Source: Paracoccaceae bacterium
GTDB taxonomy: Bacteria > Pseudomonadota > Alphaproteobacteria > Rhodobacterales > Rhodobacteraceae
Reading direction: 5' to 3'
Assembly (NCBI GenBank): GCA_030750975.1
Contig: JASMHC010000001.1
Span: 287,595-351,594 of the forward strand
DNA: 64,000 bases
Part shown: positions 27,641-37,454 of the stretch, piece by piece
Numbering within the stretch: the first letter of the stretch is position 1
Layout: each line of letters opens with the position of its first letter
Notes under the pieces: model-generated
Databases searched by the model: none
What the model saw: only the letters and a program-made list of their open reading frames with translations
Told to the model about the DNA's origin: nothing
Made by a program: the position numbers and the translations under genes

Positions 27641-28937
27641 ATTGCTTGATCACCGCTGAAATGTCTTCCGCGCTGCCAAAATTGTCGATCAGACGCTTAA
27701 GCTTTGCTGCTTTGCCTTGTCCGATTAACCGAGACGACTTTTCCACGATCCTTGCCGTCTTTTCGTCCAGACCCATCGGTGTGTTCAGATCGTGTTTTAC
27801 CTGCTGAACCGCGCCATCGGCGAAGCGAACCCGCAAATCAGCACCGGTTTCGGGGATGTCGTCATCCCCCGCAACTTCCACACATCCACGAAATGCCGTC
27901 AATTGCGGATCCGTAGCCGAGCCTGACGTGTAAGCGCCGATCCCGGATGTATCGTGGCCATAAGCGGCCATCGCCAAAACATGGCGGTAGCTGAATTTAC
28001 ACTCCAGCCCGTCGGTCGGGTTTTCAATGTTGCACACACGCAGCCAGCGCGGGTTCGTTTTAACCTGAATGCCTGAAATTTTTTCAGCCTGACCACGAAA
28101 AGCCCGAAACGCCTCTAACGCGGCGTGCAAACCGTGGCAACATGCATGAAACTTGTGGCTTACGGTTTCAAAGCGCCAGTCTACACCCAGACCATTCGTT
28201 GCATCCGAACGGTTGCCTTCACCAAAATGGGTCTCTGCGAATCCTTGCGCCCCCTCAAATCCAGCTATGCTGGGCTGAAAGCCGTGACTGATCAATTGGG
28301 CCGCCTCGACCGCATTCGCAGCGGCGAGGCCTGCGTTGAACGGCTTGCCCATTGACCCGAACTGAGATTTCAACCCCGAGACCCGTGTGGACAGCAGCCC
28401 AAGCGTGGCTTCGGTCTGTGTCTGATCAAAACCCAGCAATCGCGCGGCGGCCAGCCCTGCCCCGAATGCCCCTGCGGTCGCCGTCTGGTGATATCCGATC
28501 TGATAATGCTTGCGCCCCAGCCATTGGCCAACCCGAATTGAGGCTTCCGCACCGATTACAGCGGCGTCCTGCATGGCCTTGCCGCTTAACCCCCTGCTTT
28601 GCGAGATTGCCAGCACTGCAGGCAGGACAACCGCCGAGGGATGCCCGATATGTGCAAAATGCGTGTCGTCATAATCGAGCGCATGGCCAATTGTCCCATT
28701 CACCAACGCTGCCATCCGCGCAGGGGCCATTTGGTCCGCGCCAAACAAAAATGCCTCGGGCTTGCCGGCTTCTTCGCGGGCCAATGACAGAACCGACCGT
28801 GCAACGGGCTGGTCCTGCCCGGCCATGGCCACTGAAAGCCAATCCAGCATGGAAAGCCTCAGGACGTCCGAAACCAGACCGGACGGTTGTGCCGTTCTGG
28901 CAAATTCAGCAAGTTGTGTCGTCAGCTTTGTTGCCAT
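27639..28937 (-). CDS. MmgE/PrpD family protein
   Basis: 432 residues. The family holds 2-methylcitrate dehydratase and cis-aconitate decarboxylase; family motifs here include NGTIGHALDYDDTH, HPSAVVLPAVLA, FGSMGKPFNAGLAA and KFHACCHGLHAAL. This branch is not PrpD proper, and no methylcitrate genes adjoin it, so the substrate is unknown. Cytoplasmic, no signal. It lies 3 nt downstream of the RatA-like gene, on the same strand. Confidence 0.85.
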   Translation of the reverse strand: MATKLTTQLAEFARTAQPSGLVSDVLRLSMLDWLSVAMAGQDQPVARSVLSLAREEAGKPEAFLFGADQMAPARMAALVNGTIGHALDYDDTHFAHIGHPSAVVLPAVLAISQSRGLSGKAMQDAAVIGAEASIRVGQWLGRKHYQIGYHQTATAGAFGAGLAAARLLGFDQTQTEATLGLLSTRVSGLKSQFGSMGKPFNAGLAAANAVEAAQLISHGFQPSIAGFEGAQGFAETHFGEGNRSDATNGLGVDWRFETVSHKFHACCHGLHAALEAFRAFRGQAEKISGIQVKTNPRWLRVCNIENPTDGLECKFSYRHVLAMAAYGHDTSGIGAYTSGSATDPQLTAFRGCVEVAGDDDIPETGADLRVRFADGAVQQVKHDLNTPMGLDEKTARIVEKSSRLIGQGKAAKLKRLIDNFGSAEDISAVIKQ

Positions 28938-28940
28938 CGA

Positions 28941-29387
28941 TCAGTCACCGTAAAGCGCCTTTGCGCGATCCTCGAACGCCTTCACAATGCGGGTCATCGC
29001 CTCGTTGAAGAACATACCGGCCGCGCCTTGCAAAACCTTGTTGCGGAATTCGAAATCCACCCAGAATGTCACTTCGCACCCTTTGTCCAACTGTGAAAAT
29101 TCCCATCGAGAGTGGAGATGTTTGAAAGGCCCGTCCAGATATTCCGTGTCGATCCGGCCCAGTTCAGGGAACAACGAGACGCGGCTGGTAAACCTTTCGC
29201 GAAATACCTTGAAGCTGATCACAAGGTCCGCATCCATCTGCGTCCCGCCTTCGATCTTGCGCGTTGTGCGAATACGGGCCGCCGCGGTCCAGGGCAGAAA
29301 CTTCGGATAATTCGCGACATCCGCCACCAGATCATACATCTGCTGGGCGCTGTAGCTCATCACGCGGCGGTCGGAATGCGAGGGCAT
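28941..29387 (-). CDS. RatA/Coq10 family START-domain protein
   Basis: 148 residues of the polyketide cyclase/START fold: MYDLVADVANYPKFLPWTAA, an alternating beta-rich middle, and FEFRNKVLQGAAGMFFNEA at the end. Homologues include E. coli RatA (proposed to bind 50S) and mitochondrial Coq10 (ubiquinone binding). In an aerobic alphaproteobacterium the Coq10-like role is at least as likely; this is inference. It may be co-transcribed with the MmgE/PrpD gene. Confidence 0.85.
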   Translation of the reverse strand: MPSHSDRRVMSYSAQQMYDLVADVANYPKFLPWTAAARIRTTRKIEGGTQMDADLVISFKVFRERFTSRVSLFPELGRIDTEYLDGPFKHLHSRWEFSQLDKGCEVTFWVDFEFRNKVLQGAAGMFFNEAMTRIVKAFEDRAKALYGD

Positions 29388-29455
29388 GTTGTTCCCTTTG
29401 TTGCATTGGGTCAGGATGATGTCCTACACGTAGCTGACGAATTCAAGAGGGCCAG

Positions 29456-29998
29456 ATGTCTGAAAGTGACTATGTGATTGACGAAATGATCCCGTCTGCG
29501 GATATCGCGGCCCGGATCAAGGAATTGTCGGGTGAAATCGCGTCCGAGTTTTCGGGCACCTCGAAACTTTTTGTGGTTGGACTTTTGCGCGGTTCGTTCA
29601 TTTTCATCGCGGACCTGGTGCGCGAGTTGGATTTGCCGGTTGAAATCGATTTTCTGGAAGCCTCGTCTTACGGCGATTCCATGGAGTCCTCGCGCGAGGT
29701 GCGCATTCTGAAAGACCTGCGCGGCCAGATCGAAGGGCGCGACGTTCTTTTGGTCGAAGATATCGTCGACACGGGCCATACGCTGAACCATGTGCTGAAC
29801 CTGCTGCAATCAAGATCACCGGCGAAACTGCGCACGATTGCCTTGCTGGATAAACCGGACCGCAGAGAAGTTGATATTTGCGCCGACTGGATCGGTTTCA
29901 AAATCCCGGATGAATTTGTCGTTGGCTACGGAATCGACTTTGCACAGCGCAACCGAAACCTGCCCCATATCGGCAAAGTCCGGTTTGTTAAGACGTAA
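29456..29998 (+). CDS. hpt: Hypoxanthine phosphoribosyltransferase
   Basis: 180 residues. Joins hypoxanthine (or guanine) to PRPP in purine salvage. The PRPP loop is [15 protein letters not shown]; the early loop is [14 protein letters not shown], and the base-binding end [14 protein letters not shown] carries the usual aspartate. No membrane or targeting segment. It is divergent from the RatA-like gene, and a possible terminator follows its stop. Confidence 0.95.
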   Translation: MSESDYVIDEMIPSADIAARIKELSGEIASEFSGTSKLFVVGLLRGSFIFIADLVRELDLPVEIDFLEASSYGDSMESSREVRILKDLRGQIEGRDVLLVEDIVDTGHTLNHVLNLLQSRSPAKLRTIALLDKPDRREVDICADWIGFKIPDEFVVGYGIDFAQRNRNLPHIGKVRFVKT

Positions 29999-30010
29999 GA
30001 ATTCGGGTTT

Positions 30011-30047
30011 CTCGCAATTTTGTGAAGACATCACGGGGCGAGTTTTT
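30011..30047 (+). terminator. Possible terminator after hpt
   Basis: CTCGC (30011-30015) pairs with GCGAG (30038-30042), with an inner GTGA/TCAC stem and an unpaired bulge between, followed by five Ts. Modest stem, so only possible. Confidence 0.4.
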
Positions 30048-30085
30048 CTAGTATCGGCAGAATAAGCCGTAAACGGAGACCCTAA

Positions 30086-30541
30086 ATGAAACGCATTTTA
30101 CTTGTCGCAGCCCTATTCAGCGCCGCAGTTTCAACATCAGCATTTGCCCAAAGCCTGTTTGAAACCGAAGTCAAAGCCCGGCAGGGATTGATGTCAATCA
30201 TGCGGATAAATATGGGAATGCTTAACAACATGGACCGGGGTCTGATGGAATACGACGCTGATCAGGCCCAAGCCATGGCGAATGCGGTTCTCGGGATTTC
30301 GATGGTCGATTTTGTCGGCTTGTTCCCGGAAGGCAGCGACAGTTTCGAAATCGAAACCACCAAGGCTGCCGATATGATCTGGGAGAATACCGAAGGTTTT
30401 GCCGCAGAATGGGCCAAAGTCCAAATGGCGGCGCCTGATCTGGCCAAAGCCGCGGGTCAGGGCAAAGACGCCATGTCAGCAGCGCTGGCCGGGATTGCGG
30501 GAACCTGCCGGTCCTGCCACACGACTTATCGTCTCCGTTAA
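30086..30541 (+). CDS. Cytochrome c' (c-556-like) precursor
   Basis: 151 residues with a cleavable signal peptide (cut near AFA-QS, about residue 21) and one haem-binding motif CRSCH at 141-145, close to the C-terminus as in the four-helix-bundle cytochrome c'/c-556 family. Periplasmic electron carrier or NO-binding protein; which is not decidable by eye. GGAGACC precedes the ATG. It is 5 nt upstream of a dihaem cytochrome c gene, so the two are one unit. Confidence 0.88.
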   Translation: MKRILLVAALFSAAVSTSAFAQSLFETEVKARQGLMSIMRINMGMLNNMDRGLMEYDADQAQAMANAVLGISMVDFVGLFPEGSDSFEIETTKAADMIWENTEGFAAEWAKVQMAAPDLAKAAGQGKDAMSAALAGIAGTCRSCHTTYRLR

Positions 30542-30546
30542 GTCAG

Positions 30547-31422
30547 GTGGGTTTTCTTAGAACAGCGCTTTGGGGGCTTGGGGCCGCCGCAGTGGCCGGC
30601 GCCGGAATCGGCCTGTGGCTGACAATGCCCGGGCGCGTTGACCCCGATGAATTTGCCAATTTGAAGGGCGATGCCGTTGCCGGTGAAAGGGTGTATTTTG
30701 CAGCCGGATGCACGTCTTGTCATACTTCGAAAGAGGATCCGGACGTGGCGGTCTTGTCGGGCGGTCGCGCATTTGCCAGCGATTTCGGCACGTTTTACGC
30801 GCCAAATATCTCAAGCGATCCGGTATTCGGGATTGGCGGTTGGACATTACTGGAATTTGCCAATGCGCTGCAAAAAGGCGTCTCGCCCGAAGGCCAGCAC
30901 TATTATCCGGCCTTTCCTTATACCAACTATGCCAGAATGACCCCTCAGGACGTAACGGATCTTTTTGCCTATATGCAGACGCTTCCGGCGTCAGAGGTTC
31001 CAAGCAAGGCGCATGACGTATCCTTTCCGTTCAATATCAGGCGCAGCCTTGGCGGCTGGAAACTGTTGTTCATGGATGAAAGCTGGGTTGAGGAAAGCCC
31101 TGCCAATGAACGCGGCCGCTATCTGGTTGAAGCGATGGCCCATTGTGGCGAATGCCATACACCGCGCAATGCGCTTGGGGGGATCGACCGCGACAAATGG
31201 CTGACCGGCGCACCCAACCCGTCGGGCAAAGGGGAAATTCCGGGCATCACACCCTCGCAGTTGCAGTGGAGCGCCGTTGATATCGCCTATTACCTGAAAA
31301 AAGGGTTCACACCGGAATTTGACAGCGTCGGAGGCAGCATGGCGTCGGTTGTGGACAACATGGCCAAATTGCCAGCCGAAGACCGCGAGGCGATCGCGGC
31401 CTATCTGGTGGGGCTGGATTAA
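30547..31422 (+). CDS. Dihaem c-type cytochrome
   Basis: 291 residues from a GTG. An uncleaved N-terminal anchor (about 5-27) is followed by two cytochrome c domains with haem motifs CTSCH (55-59) and CGECH (200-204). No clear ribosome binding site precedes the GTG, so translation is probably coupled to the cytochrome c' gene whose stop is 5 nt upstream. Related dihaem cytochromes act as electron acceptors of periplasmic dehydrogenases; no dehydrogenase is in this window. Confidence 0.85.
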   Translation: MGFLRTALWGLGAAAVAGAGIGLWLTMPGRVDPDEFANLKGDAVAGERVYFAAGCTSCHTSKEDPDVAVLSGGRAFASDFGTFYAPNISSDPVFGIGGWTLLEFANALQKGVSPEGQHYYPAFPYTNYARMTPQDVTDLFAYMQTLPASEVPSKAHDVSFPFNIRRSLGGWKLLFMDESWVEESPANERGRYLVEAMAHCGECHTPRNALGGIDRDKWLTGAPNPSGKGEIPGITPSQLQWSAVDIAYYLKKGFTPEFDSVGGSMASVVDNMAKLPAEDREAIAAYLVGLD

Positions 31423-31423
31423 A

Positions 31424-31497
31424 GCGGCTTCGGGATCAACCTGAGCCGCAAAACTGAACTTGAAACGCGCACCAGATCAACAGGTTTCGCGCGTTTC
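31424..31497. repeat. Dispersed palindromic intergenic repeat, copy B
   Basis: GAAACGCGC (31462-31470) and GCGCGTTTC (31489-31497) form a 9-bp stem over an 18-nt spacer, preceded by a segment resembling 7392-7429. It fills the space between the convergent cytochrome and lipA genes, where it may also help terminate transcription. Confidence 0.55.
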
Positions 31498-31534
31498 GAC
31501 CCGTAGTCGTGTCTGACCATCCAAGCCGGTCGCC

Positions 31535-32491
31535 TTAGACTTTGCCGTTGCCCAGCTTTTCCATCCGCGCCTGACGCAGCTTCGCGAAATCGTCACCGGC
31601 ATGATAACTTGAACGGGTAAGCGGCGTCGCAGAGACCATTAGAAAGCCCTTGCCATAGGCGGCTTTTTCGTAGGCCGCGAACTCATCCGGGGTAACAAAA
31701 CGATCAACGCGGTGGTGTTTGGGGGTCGGCTGTAAATACTGACCGATCGTCAGAAAGTCGATGTCAGCAGCGCGCATGTCATCCATCACCTGTTTGACCT
31801 GCACCGCGTCTTCGCCCAATCCCACCATCAGACCCGATTTGGTGAACATGGTAGGATCAAGATCTTTCACCCGCTGCAACAACCGCAAGGAATGAAAATA
31901 ACGCGCACCCGGCCGGACGGTTGGATAAAGGCCGGGCACCGTTTCAAGATTGTGGTTGAAAACATCCGGACGGGCCTCAACCACGATCTCCAATGCGGTG
32001 TCGTCGCATTTCAGGAAATCCGATGTCAGAATTTCAATGGTCGTGTCCGGGCTGCGATGGCGCACGGCGCGAATGGTTTGGGCGAAATGGTCAGCACCAC
32101 CGTCTTCCAGATCGTCCCGATCAACCGAGGTGATGACCACATGTTTCAGTCCCAGTTTCTGAACCGCATGCGCGACGCGGCCCGGCTCGAACGTGTCCAG
32201 CGCGTCCGGGCGGCCGGTGGCGATGTTGCAAAACGAACAGCCACGGGTACATATCTCGCCCATGATCATCATGGTGGCATGGCCCTGGCTCCAGCATTCG
32301 CCGGCATTGGGGCATCCCGCTTCTTCGCAAACTGTGACCAGTTTGTTTTCGCGCATGATGCGGTGGGTTTCGTGATACCCTTTGGATGTCGGGGCCTTGA
32401 CCCGAATCCAATCCGGTTTGCGCGGCTGCGCATTGTCCGGGCGATGGGCCTTTTCCGGATGTCTCTGGTCTGGAACTTTCAAATCACGCAT
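31535..32491 (-). CDS. lipA: Lipoyl synthase LipA
   Basis: 318 residues. Radical-SAM enzyme that inserts two sulfurs into octanoyl groups on lipoyl domains. Both [4Fe-4S] sites are visible: the auxiliary cluster cysteines in [12 protein letters not shown] and the radical-SAM triad in CTRGCSFC. The C-terminal RSSYHA motif supplies the serine ligand. GGAGGAC precedes the ATG at 32491. Transcribed alone. Confidence 0.96.
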   Translation of the reverse strand: MRDLKVPDQRHPEKAHRPDNAQPRKPDWIRVKAPTSKGYHETHRIMRENKLVTVCEEAGCPNAGECWSQGHATMMIMGEICTRGCSFCNIATGRPDALDTFEPGRVAHAVQKLGLKHVVITSVDRDDLEDGGADHFAQTIRAVRHRSPDTTIEILTSDFLKCDDTALEIVVEARPDVFNHNLETVPGLYPTVRPGARYFHSLRLLQRVKDLDPTMFTKSGLMVGLGEDAVQVKQVMDDMRAADIDFLTIGQYLQPTPKHHRVDRFVTPDEFAAYEKAAYGKGFLMVSATPLTRSSYHAGDDFAKLRQARMEKLGNGKV

Positions 32492-32582
32492 GGGCGTCCT
32501 CCGTTCCCGGTCTTTTACAGGACATAGAACAGAGGAGTCACCGTGAAAAGGAAAATGCGCTATGCGCTGGGATCATAGATGC

Positions 32583-33689
32583 CTAGCCAATCATCGGGCC
32601 GTGATCGCCGTATGAGCCTTCGTAATGAAGCTTCAATCGCTGCAAGGCAATCCGCAACACAATCTTGCCGGAACGCGCGGACCAGCCCATGCGTTTTTCG
32701 GTCGTTTCCATGCCTTCCTGAAAACAGCAGCAATGCAGCGCAACCTCACTAAGCCCCGGCCCCAACGCCTCGATTGCGGCCCGAAATCGTTTGCTTGCGC
32801 TGCTGGAACCGCCAGAACTGTCAGAAATGAAACTGCTGGAAGGCCCCGTTAAAAATCTTTCCCAATTCTGAGTGACGCTTGGCCCGATATGGGACAGCTC
32901 AAAATCCTCGCGCAGTTGTTCGCCGCATGATACCAGATCGGCCGACAGGAAGGGCTGTCCGTCCCGCCCTTTGCGGCGCGACAAAAGCCCAAGCGGCGAG
33001 TCCGCCAGATTTACCCTGCGTTTGCGAATACGGCCGGAGGTTTCGCTGATTTCATTACGCTCTCCCCATTCACGGTGCTGCTCGGCAAATATGTTTTGAC
33101 TTTGATCCTGGGGCATCGGCATCGCATGCCCCGCAATCAGACGCTTGAGCGCCTTTCGCCCCGCCGCCGTAATCGTATAGCGCGACACCCGCGATTTTTT
33201 AATTGGTGTGATCCAGTCGTTCAATGCCAGTATCTGAACGTCCGCACGTCCTATCACGGCACTTCTAACGGTCTGACCATCGGCTGTTGGCCGAAGAATA
33301 ACGGCGTTCTCCATATCGGATGCGAGGGCAAGAAAGGCACCATGTTCATTTAACCGCTTCAGATAACGGATCGAATCCTTGGGCTTCAGATCTTGTTTTT
33401 GAGCGGCAAAATCATGCGTGATGTCTTCAGTCATCGATTGATCCATTTTTGTGTCATTGGCTGAGTTTTTCCGGCCCATACCATCCAGAGCCTGATCAAT
33501 CAGAGGATCATCGCGTCGCGTTTCAAGCTTGCGAACCCGCCTAAGCACGGTTGAGGGGTGAACTCCGATTTGTCTGGCAAGCGACCGGATGGACTGACCG
33601 TCTACAACGTGACGCAAATAAAGATCGATTTCCGACTGTATGGTCTGGGTTCTGTCACTGAGTTTAGGAGTTGGCTGGATTTCAGACAT
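32583..33689 (-). CDS. DUF6456-type helix-turn-helix protein
   Basis: 368 residues from the ATG at 33689, which has GGAAAG about 6 nt upstream; a GTG at 33713 would add eight residues. The N-terminal part carries a helix-turn-helix (GQSIRSLARQIGVHPSTVLRRV), the middle has RVSRYTITAAGRKALKRLI as in winged-helix proteins, and the C-terminal part (SPLGLLSRRKG ... RFRAAIEALGPGLSEVALHC) matches the DUF6456 pattern of Rhodobacterales. Probably a DNA-binding regulator; target unknown. Divergent from the small gene at 33875. Confidence 0.75.
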   Translation of the reverse strand: MSEIQPTPKLSDRTQTIQSEIDLYLRHVVDGQSIRSLARQIGVHPSTVLRRVRKLETRRDDPLIDQALDGMGRKNSANDTKMDQSMTEDITHDFAAQKQDLKPKDSIRYLKRLNEHGAFLALASDMENAVILRPTADGQTVRSAVIGRADVQILALNDWITPIKKSRVSRYTITAAGRKALKRLIAGHAMPMPQDQSQNIFAEQHREWGERNEISETSGRIRKRRVNLADSPLGLLSRRKGRDGQPFLSADLVSCGEQLREDFELSHIGPSVTQNWERFLTGPSSSFISDSSGGSSSASKRFRAAIEALGPGLSEVALHCCCFQEGMETTEKRMGWSARSGKIVLRIALQRLKLHYEGSYGDHGPMIG

Positions 33690-33874
33690 ACGCGCTTTCC
33701 GTGAGGGAAACACAACTTTTGCGTGTTTTTGTTACTGGTCAGTTAATTCCGATGACAACCAGTTTTGGAGGATAAGGATAATAGATTCCGAACCTTCCGA
33801 ACGCAGCATAGGAATATCACGCAACATCACCTAAGCTGTGCAAATCTTCCACTACAACCTTTGGGAGATTTCCT

Positions 33875-34147
33875 ATGCCAAACCGTTCCGCCCGTCTGAC
33901 CGATCTGAAACGGCCAAAACTTCTTGTGCGCGCCGCGCGGCTGGCGGCCGAAAACATTCAGAGAAAACCCGTTCTCAAACGGATATTCGGAGATGAGGAC
34001 ATCCCCAAAAACACCGTTTCAAACCTTGCCGAAATCGAAACCGAGCTAAACGAAAAACGCAAAACGGGCGACGCCGAATACAGCATCGCCCGTCATGTTA
34101 CCGTTTTGGCAGCACTTATGCATGAAGCCGCTCTGTGGCCTACATGA
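33875..34147 (+). CDS. Small DUF6477-like protein
   Basis: 90 residues, soluble and basic at the start: LKRPKLLVRAARLAAENI, then a middle linker and GDAEYSIARHVTVLAALMHEA. This resembles the small Rhodobacterales family DUF6477, of unknown function. GGGAG lies 10 nt before the ATG. It is divergent from the DUF6456 regulator, a pairing that suggests a shared process. Its last codons overlap the mttB-like gene by 8 nt, tail to tail. Confidence 0.75.
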   Translation: MPNRSARLTDLKRPKLLVRAARLAAENIQRKPVLKRIFGDEDIPKNTVSNLAEIETELNEKRKTGDAEYSIARHVTVLAALMHEAALWPT

Positions 34148-35678
34148 ATGCATCCGGCATCGAAGCCTTTTTGGCATCCACATAATCGTGCAAAGCCTGC
34201 TCGATTGCCGGATCAAGCTGGGGCTTCTGATATGTCGACAAAAGCGTTTCAACACGTTGCTTGGCCAGGGCCTGGGTGTCTCTGGCGCCTTCTTCTTCCC
34301 AGGTCTCAAAAGGTTTGTAATCCAGAAGATCGGACCGCCAGAAAGCGGATTTGAAGTTTGATTGGGTGTGTTCGCAGCCCAGGTAATGTCCGCCCGGACC
34401 CACTTCGCGGATCGCGTCCATGGCTTGGGCATTTTCATCCACCGGAATGCCCTCGGCCATTTTTTGCAGGATTCCCAACTGATCCGCATCCATCACAAAT
34501 TTCTCGAACGACGAGACCAGACCGCCTTCAAGCCAGCCGCAGGAATGAAGCATGAAATTCACCCCCCCCATAAGGGCCGCATTATGGGTATGTGCCGTTT
34601 CATAAGCCGCCTGCGCATCGGGCAGCTTTGATCCGCACAGACCGCCGCCGGACCGATAAGGCAATCCCAAACGCCGGGCCAGCTGCCCTGCCCCGTAGAG
34701 AATTTGCGATGCTTCGGGTGTTCCGAATGTCGGAGCGCCCGAATTCATGTCGATCGACGTTACGAATGTCCCAAAGATGACTGGCGCCCCGGGGCGGATC
34801 AGCTGGCTATAGGCTATACCTGCCAGAACTTCGGCCAGAACCTGCGTCAATGTACCGGCCACCGAAACCGGAGCCATGGCGCCGCCAACGATGAAGGGCG
34901 AAATTATGCAGGCCTGATTGTTCTTGGCGTAAACTTCCAAGGCTCCCATCATGACGTCGTCAAAGGTCATTGGCGAATTGATGTTGATCAGCGACGTCAT
35001 CACGGTGTTTTCCTGCACAAAATCCTTCCCGAACAGGATTTCACACATCTCGACACTGTCCTGTGCGCGGCTGGGTTCTGTGACCGACCCCATGAACGGC
35101 TTGTCCGACAGCGTCATATGGGCCAGCAGCATATCAAGATGGCGCTTGTTGACAGGCACATCGGTCGGTTCACATACCGTACCGCCAGAGTGGTGCAGGT
35201 ATTTCGACATATAGCCAAGCTTTACCAGCTTTTGGAAATCATCCATCGTCGCATAGCGTCGGCCACCGTCGGAATCGCGCACAAAGGGCGGGCCGTATAC
35301 CGGCGCACAGACCAGCGTATTGCCGCCGATTTCCACGGATTTCTCGGGATTGCGGGCGTGTTGAGTGAATTTCGACGGGGCCGTTGCACATAACTTGCGG
35401 GCCAGACCTTTTGGGATGCGCACACGTTCGCCTTCAATCATGGCGCCCGCGTCGCGCCATCGTTCCAGTGCGGCCGGATTGTCGATGAAATTCACACCGA
35501 CCTCTTCAAGAATTGTCTCGGCATTTGCCTCAATCACCGAAAGGGCTTCATCCGTCAGCACTTCGTAAAGCGGGATGTTGCGCTCGATATACTTGGCGGT
35601 TTCAATTTTGACGGCGGTGCGCTCTGCGCGGCGGGCTGCGCCCCCTCCGCCTCGGCGGCGTGATCTGACTTCGCTCAT
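34140..35678 (-). CDS. Trimethylamine methyltransferase (MttB) family protein, non-pyrrolysine
   Basis: 512 residues from the ATG at 35678, which has AGGG 8 nt upstream. A basic start (RSRRRGGGGAARRAERT) is followed by the MttB TIM barrel (ETILEEVGVNFIDNPAALE, SGGLC region RSGGGLCGSKLPDAQ, GPGGHYLGCEHTQSNF). The archaeal enzyme has an in-frame amber codon for pyrrolysine; none exists here. Non-pyrrolysine members of this superfamily demethylate quaternary amines such as glycine betaine to a corrinoid protein. The substrate here is unknown, and no corrinoid-protein gene is nearby. Confidence 0.88.
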   Translation of the reverse strand: MSEVRSRRRGGGGAARRAERTAVKIETAKYIERNIPLYEVLTDEALSVIEANAETILEEVGVNFIDNPAALERWRDAGAMIEGERVRIPKGLARKLCATAPSKFTQHARNPEKSVEIGGNTLVCAPVYGPPFVRDSDGGRRYATMDDFQKLVKLGYMSKYLHHSGGTVCEPTDVPVNKRHLDMLLAHMTLSDKPFMGSVTEPSRAQDSVEMCEILFGKDFVQENTVMTSLININSPMTFDDVMMGALEVYAKNNQACIISPFIVGGAMAPVSVAGTLTQVLAEVLAGIAYSQLIRPGAPVIFGTFVTSIDMNSGAPTFGTPEASQILYGAGQLARRLGLPYRSGGGLCGSKLPDAQAAYETAHTHNAALMGGVNFMLHSCGWLEGGLVSSFEKFVMDADQLGILQKMAEGIPVDENAQAMDAIREVGPGGHYLGCEHTQSNFKSAFWRSDLLDYKPFETWEEEGARDTQALAKQRVETLLSTYQKPQLDPAIEQALHDYVDAKKASMPDAFM

Positions 35679-35840
35679 GGTTCTTACCCTGGTTCGGCGT
35701 GTGATATCCGTGTCATACGCGCAATCCGGCTTTGACTGCTCGCGCATAACGCCTCTTGACGTTCAAAAACGACATGGGCCTGGGGTCGGGATTGCGGCTT
35801 TCCTCTTGCGAAGCGCCGGTCTGCGCCCTACTAGGCGACC

Positions 35841-37400
35841 ATGAGCACAGACACACATGACCGCCTTCTGATTATCGACTTCGGCAGCCAGGTGACGCAG
35901 TTGATTGCCCGCCGCCTGAGAGAGCTGAACGTCTATTGCGAAATCCACCCTTATCAGAATGTCACCGCAGACAGTGTCCGCGAAATGGCGCCCAAGGCGA
36001 TCATCTTTTCAGGTGGTCCTGACAGCGTGACCCGCGAAGGCAGCCCGCGCGCACCGGAAGAGGTGTTTGACATGGGGCTGCCGATCCTTGGCATATGCTA
36101 TGGGCAGCAGGTGATGATGCACCAGCTTGGCGGCAAGGTTGAAAGCGGTCACGGAACCGCCGAGTTTGGCCGGGCCTATGTTACTCCGAAGAACCGGCTT
36201 GATATTCTGGACGGCTGGTTTACCGACGGGGACGAACAAGTCTGGATGAGCCATGGAGATCACGTCAGCGAAATCGCCCCCGGGTTTGAGGTTTACGGTA
36301 CTTCGCCCAACGCGCCATACGCCATTACCGCAGACACGGATCGGCATTTCTATGCTGTGCAATTCCACCCCGAGGTGCATCACACACCAAACGGAAAGAA
36401 GCTTTATGAAAATTTCATCAAGCTGGCGGGGTTCAAAGGCGACTGGACCATGGGCGCCTATCGCGAAGAAGCAATCAGGTCGATCCGCGATCAGGTCGGA
36501 GACGCGCATGTCATCTGCGGTTTGTCCGGCGGCGTTGACAGCTCGGTCACAGCGATTTTATTGCATGAGGCCATTGGCGATCAGTTGACTTGCGTGTTTG
36601 TCGACCATGGTCTGTTGCGCAAAGGCGAGGCCGAGGAAGTCGTCGCGATGTTCCGCGACAATTACAATATCAAACTGATTCATGCCGATGAAACCGAACT
36701 GTTTCTTGGCGAACTTGACGGCCAGTCCGATCCTGAAACCAAGCGCAAAACCATCGGTAAACTGTTTATCAATGTGTTCCAGAAACACGCCAACACGATT
36801 GAAGGGGCCGAGTTTCTTGCACAAGGCACGCTTTATCCCGATGTGATCGAGTCGGTCTCGTTTTCCGGCGGTCCGTCGGTGACGATCAAATCGCATCACA
36901 ATGTCGGCGGTCTGCCCGAAAAGATGGGGTTGAAACTTGTCGAACCGTTGCGGGAATTGTTCAAGGACGAGGTCCGCGCCCTGGGCCGCGAGCTTGGATT
37001 GCCGCAAAGCTTTATCGGCCGCCACCCGTTCCCCGGTCCGGGCCTTGCAATCCGGTGCCCCGGCGAGATCACACGCGAAAAGCTTGATATCCTGCGCGAA
37101 GCGGATGCGGTCTATATCGACCAGATTCGCAAACACGGGTTGTATGACGAAATCTGGCAAGCCTTCGTTGCGATCCTGCCGGTGCGTACCGTGGGTGTCA
37201 TGGGCGACGGCCGGACCTATGATTATGCTTGTGCCTTGCGGGCCGTCACATCGGTTGATGGTATGACGGCGGATTACTATCCGTTCAGCCACGAATTCCT
37301 CGGCGAAACTGCCACCCGGATCATCAACGAAGTCAAAGGCATCAACCGCGTGACCTATGACGTGACGTCGAAACCCCCCGGAACGATTGAGTGGGAGTGA
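35841..37400 (+). CDS. guaA: GMP synthase (glutamine-hydrolysing)
   Basis: 519 residues. Class I amidotransferase domain first (catalytic cysteine in ILGICYGQQ, histidine in QFHPEVHHT), then the ATP-pyrophosphatase domain (P-loop [13 protein letters not shown]) and the dimerisation end (GTIEWE). Converts XMP to GMP. Its promoter lies in the 160-bp gap shared with the divergent mttB-like gene. Confidence 0.97.
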   Translation: MSTDTHDRLLIIDFGSQVTQLIARRLRELNVYCEIHPYQNVTADSVREMAPKAIIFSGGPDSVTREGSPRAPEEVFDMGLPILGICYGQQVMMHQLGGKVESGHGTAEFGRAYVTPKNRLDILDGWFTDGDEQVWMSHGDHVSEIAPGFEVYGTSPNAPYAITADTDRHFYAVQFHPEVHHTPNGKKLYENFIKLAGFKGDWTMGAYREEAIRSIRDQVGDAHVICGLSGGVDSSVTAILLHEAIGDQLTCVFVDHGLLRKGEAEEVVAMFRDNYNIKLIHADETELFLGELDGQSDPETKRKTIGKLFINVFQKHANTIEGAEFLAQGTLYPDVIESVSFSGGPSVTIKSHHNVGGLPEKMGLKLVEPLRELFKDEVRALGRELGLPQSFIGRHPFPGPGLAIRCPGEITREKLDILREADAVYIDQIRKHGLYDEIWQAFVAILPVRTVGVMGDGRTYDYACALRAVTSVDGMTADYYPFSHEFLGETATRIINEVKGINRVTYDVTSKPPGTIEWE

Positions 37401-37454
37401 CCCCTTGGAGCTGCCGCGCATAAAGCCCGAAGGCCAGATCGCAGGGGTCAGGAC

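Noticed and set aside
27639..28937. Calling the MmgE/PrpD gene 2-methylcitrate dehydratase
   Set aside because: The methylcitrate-cycle neighbours are absent and the family is broad, so only the family name is supported.
34140..35678. Pyrrolysine in the MttB homologue
   Set aside because: The frame contains no in-frame TAG or other stop, so no pyrrolysine is needed.
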